DNA from: Gammaproteobacteria bacterium | GTDB lineage: Bacteria > Pseudomonadota > Gammaproteobacteria > Steroidobacterales > Woeseiaceae | Assembly (NCBI GenBank): GCA_029862045.1 | Contig: JAOTYE010000014.1 | Coordinates: 1-64,000, forward strand | DNA length: 64,000 nucleotides | Direction: 5' to 3' | In this document: one piece after another, positions 61,938-64,000 of the stretch | How the letters are laid out: every line of letters begins with the position of its first letter | Position numbering within the stretch: the stretch's first letter is position 1 | The notes under the pieces: model-generated | What the model was told of the DNA's origin: nothing | What the model saw: only the letters and a program-made list of their open reading frames with translations | Database searches by the model: none | Made by a program: the position numbers and the translations under genes

Positions 61938-62702
61938 ATGTTGCGGGACATCTGGGCAACATTCATCGGCTTCCTGCATGGGTTCGGTGCGATGTGCCTG
62001 TTCTTCCTGCGGCTGTTGCAGTACACACCGTCAGTCCTCTACAAGCGCTTTTCGCTCGTCGCCTACCAGGTCTACAACGCAGGCGCATTGTCAATCGTCA
62101 TTATTATGGTCTGCGGCCTGTTCGTCGGTGGTGTGCTGGGCTTGCAAGCCTATTCGAACCTCGAACGCTTCAATGCCGAGGATACAACCGGAATTTTTGC
62201 CGGTTTTGCTCTTATCAAGGAAATCGGCCCGGTCATAACGGCGTTGCTGTTCGCAGGCCGTGCCGGCACTGCGCTCGCGTCCGAAATTGGACTGATGAAA
62301 GCAACGGATCAATTATCCGCAATGGAAATGATGGCGGTCGATCCGCTGCGCTATGTTGCCGTGCCGCGGTTTCTTGGTGGCGTCATATCGATGCCGTTGC
62401 TCGTTGCCGTTTTTACCGCGATTGGGCTGCTTGGGTCGCACCTCGTAGCCGTCGAATTGCTTGGCGTCGATGTTGGTGCCTATTGGCAGCAGTTACAGAA
62501 CGCCCTGGACATGGAAGATGTCATGGAAGGCATCTACAAAAGTATTGTTTTTGGGGTGATCGCGAGCTTGCTCGCGGTTTGGGAAGGTTATAATTCAGTA
62601 CCAACGGCAGAGGGTGTTGGCAGGGCGACAACACGTACTGTTGTGATCACGGCAATCGCAGTCCTGGTATTCGATTTCATGATCACGGCATGGGTACTTT
62701 GA
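61938..62702 (+). CDS. mlaE: Phospholipid ABC transporter permease MlaE
   Basis: The 254 aa permease has the MlaE family pattern: ALSIVIIMVCGLFVGGVLGL, EIGPVITALLFAGRAGTALA, SEIGLMKATDQLSAMEMMAV and DPLRYVAVPRFLGG. About five or six hydrophobic helices are seen. It starts 5 nt after mlaF. Confidence 0.96.
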   Translation: MLRDIWATFIGFLHGFGAMCLFFLRLLQYTPSVLYKRFSLVAYQVYNAGALSIVIIMVCGLFVGGVLGLQAYSNLERFNAEDTTGIFAGFALIKEIGPVITALLFAGRAGTALASEIGLMKATDQLSAMEMMAVDPLRYVAVPRFLGGVISMPLLVAVFTAIGLLGSHLVAVELLGVDVGAYWQQLQNALDMEDVMEGIYKSIVFGVIASLLAVWEGYNSVPTAEGVGRATTRTVVITAIAVLVFDFMITAWVL

Positions 62703-62711
62703 GGTAACACG

Positions 62712-63197
62712 ATGAAGCAGACACGCACAATTGAACTTGGCACGGGTCTTTTTGCCCTGCTGGGAATCGGCGCGTTATTTTTCCTGACCACGCAAACGAC
62801 GGGCAACAATGACTTCGACGCTGCAGAGACATTCCAAGTGGAGGCGCGCTTCGACAACGTTGGCAGCCTGAAGAAACGTGCGCCCGTGTCCATGTCCGGC
62901 GTCACCATCGGTCGCGTCACCAACATCCGGTTTGATCCGGTCGCGTTGGAAGCGGTCGTCACTTTTGTCATCGACAGCCGCTACGATGAAATTCCGGATG
63001 ACTCTGACGCAAGTATCCTGACGGCTGGTTTGCTCGGCAGTCAGTACATCGGGCTGCAACCCGGTGGTTCGCCCGTGTATCTGGAGGAGGGCAGTGAAAT
63101 CTATTTCACGCAATCGGCGGTCATACTCGAAAACCTCGTCGGCAAGTTTTTGCTGCGCGGCGGATCGGACGATGACGGCGACGATGGCGATGAGTAA
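62712..63197 (+). CDS. mlaD: Phospholipid ABC transporter substrate-binding protein MlaD
   Basis: The 161 aa protein has one N-terminal span (LGTGLFALLGIGALFFLTT) and an MCE domain (about 38-115: VEARFDNVGSLKKRAPVSMS, GVTIGRVTNIRFD, ILTAGLLGSQYIGLQPGG). The MCE domain forms a hexameric lipid channel in the periplasm. The end is an acidic stretch of GGSDDDGDDGDE. It lies 9 nt after mlaE. Confidence 0.96.
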   Translation: MKQTRTIELGTGLFALLGIGALFFLTTQTTGNNDFDAAETFQVEARFDNVGSLKKRAPVSMSGVTIGRVTNIRFDPVALEAVVTFVIDSRYDEIPDDSDASILTAGLLGSQYIGLQPGGSPVYLEEGSEIYFTQSAVILENLVGKFLLRGGSDDDGDDGDE

Positions 63198-63217
63198 GTT
63201 CACGAGAGGCTGACACT

Positions 63218-63826
63218 ATGAAACGATTGGCAATGATCGTAATGCTTGCGTCCTTGACGTTGACGTCGGCCGACGCCCTGACGGCCGCGCCGGATGAACT
63301 CATCCGGGAAGCTGTTGATCTGCTCGAGGAGGGCCTCGATGGCCGGCGGGAAGAACTCGCCGCGGATAAGGACGCGCTCTATGATTTTATCGATGGCATC
63401 CTGTTGCCGAGATTTGAGCGCCAATTCGCCGCCATGTCCGTGTTGGGCAAGCACTGGAAAACCGCGAGCGAGCAGCAGAGGAACCGCTTTATCGCGGCGT
63501 TTTACATCACGCTTGTGAAGCGCTATGCCGAGGGTATCCTGGAGTTTGATACCAACAGGATTGAGATCCTGCCGTTCCGGGGCAAGGCCAATGGAAGATA
63601 TTCGACGGTTAAAACGAATGTCAGGCTTGACGATGGCACGAAAGTACCGGTCCATTATGATCTGGTCATGAAAAAAGACGCATGGCGGATGTATAACGTG
63701 AAGATAGAGGGAGTGTCGTACGTTCATAACTTCCGCACGGAACTCGATGCGGAGATCAAGAAGTTCAGCCTCGATGCCGTCATCGAGCGCCTTGAAGGTG
63801 AAGCGGGCATCGTCGCCGATGAGTGA
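63218..63826 (+). CDS. mlaC: Periplasmic phospholipid-binding protein MlaC
   Basis: The 202 aa product has a signal peptide (LAMIVMLASLTLTSADALTA) and the MlaC/Ttg2D fold: FERQFAAMSVLGKHWKTASE, QRNRFIAAFYITLVKRYAEG, VPVHYDLVMKKDAWRMYNVK and EGVSYVHNFRTELD. It shuttles phospholipid between MlaA at the outer membrane and MlaFEDB. Its stop overlaps the mlaB start by 8 nt. Confidence 0.96.
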   Translation: MKRLAMIVMLASLTLTSADALTAAPDELIREAVDLLEEGLDGRREELAADKDALYDFIDGILLPRFERQFAAMSVLGKHWKTASEQQRNRFIAAFYITLVKRYAEGILEFDTNRIEILPFRGKANGRYSTVKTNVRLDDGTKVPVHYDLVMKKDAWRMYNVKIEGVSYVHNFRTELDAEIKKFSLDAVIERLEGEAGIVADE

Positions 63827-64000
63827 TTTTGAGCTCAAGGATCTGGGCGGAGGCCGATTCGAGTTGAGCGGTGAAATGTCATTCGATACGGTCGATCGCA
63901 TTCTGCGCGCCAGCGAGGGGCAGTTCAATCGGCACGACAACCTCGAGGTGGATTTCTCACGCGTTCACGATGCGGATTCGGCCGGGCTTGCCCTGCTGCT
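63819..64000 (+). CDS. mlaB: STAS-domain protein MlaB, 5' part (runs off window)
   Basis: The first 60 residues (MSDFELKDLGGGRFELSGEM, then LEVDFSRVHDADSAGLALL) are a STAS domain with the DSAG phospho-site-like loop of MlaB. MlaB stabilises MlaF in the transporter. The ATG overlaps the end of mlaC by 8 nt. The remainder lies beyond the window. Confidence 0.9.
   Translation, partial: MSDFELKDLGGGRFELSGEMSFDTVDRILRASEGQFNRHDNLEVDFSRVHDADSAGLALL

Overview
The window looks like chromosomal DNA of a gammaproteobacterium of moderate GC content. The main evidence is gene order. It runs mutL-miaA-hfq-hflX-hflK-hflC-(DUF2065)-purA, then rnr-rlmB, rpsF-rpsR-(membrane protein)-rplI-dnaB-alr, and ffh-rpsP-rimM-trmD-rplS with a ypjD-like gene and a corB-like gene alongside. 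SUF (sufBCDSUT with an Rrf2 regulator), MlaFEDCB, a TatT-type TRAP transporter and a secreted protein with a GlyGly-CTERM-like end suggest a free-living, possibly marine lineage (Woeseiales/Chromatiales-like). That placement is an inference and was not tested by any search.

Layout. 1-6.9 kb: mismatch repair, tRNA modification and Hfq/HflXKC genes, ending with purA. 6.9-19.1 kb: an accessory stretch on both strands. It holds a large secreted beta-propeller/Calx-beta protein, a patatin-like lipase, a membrane NERD protein, a DUF2799 lipoprotein, an Mpo1-like protein, an amino acid permease, an asnA with foreign-looking codon use, an HXXEE membrane protein, two related small secreted proteins, an EF-Tu-domain-2-like mini-protein and a methyltransferase. 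19.2-27.4 kb: tRNA-Leu(CAG), rnr-rlmB, and the S6/S18/L9 operon with dnaB and alr. 27.5-31.4 kb: a three-gene signalling operon on the minus strand (CHASE2 Ser/Thr kinase, PP2C phosphatase, FHA protein). 31.6-39.4 kb: radA, corB-like, ypjD-like, an MBL-fold hydrolase and the ffh-rpsP-rimM-trmD-rplS cluster. 39.4-46.1 kb: a four-gene TatT-associated TRAP transporter followed by a sorbosone-dehydrogenase-like protein and SppA. 46.3-53.1 kb: amino acid catabolism (tdh-kbl for threonine, putA for proline, sdaA for serine). 53.2-60.0 kb: sixA and the SUF iron-sulfur operon. 60.1-64.0 kb: class I aldolase followed by mlaFEDCB, with mlaB cut by the window edge.

Points worth a second look: two core genes, rimM and mlaF, appear to lack ATG/GTG/TTG and probably start at CTG codons placed at the stop of the upstream gene. 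The rpsF leader carries a hairpin like the known S6:S18 autoregulatory motif, and its bS6 product has a long acidic tail. A CTGTT pentamer repeat lies inside a signal-peptide coding region. A palindrome sits between the SUF regulator and the aldolase gene. I found no CRISPR array, prophage, transposase or rRNA operon. The longest stretch without a protein gene is 19126-19450, which holds the tRNA and its terminator. I did not find a clearly new multi-gene system; the kinase/phosphatase/FHA operon and the small secreted pair are the least explained units.
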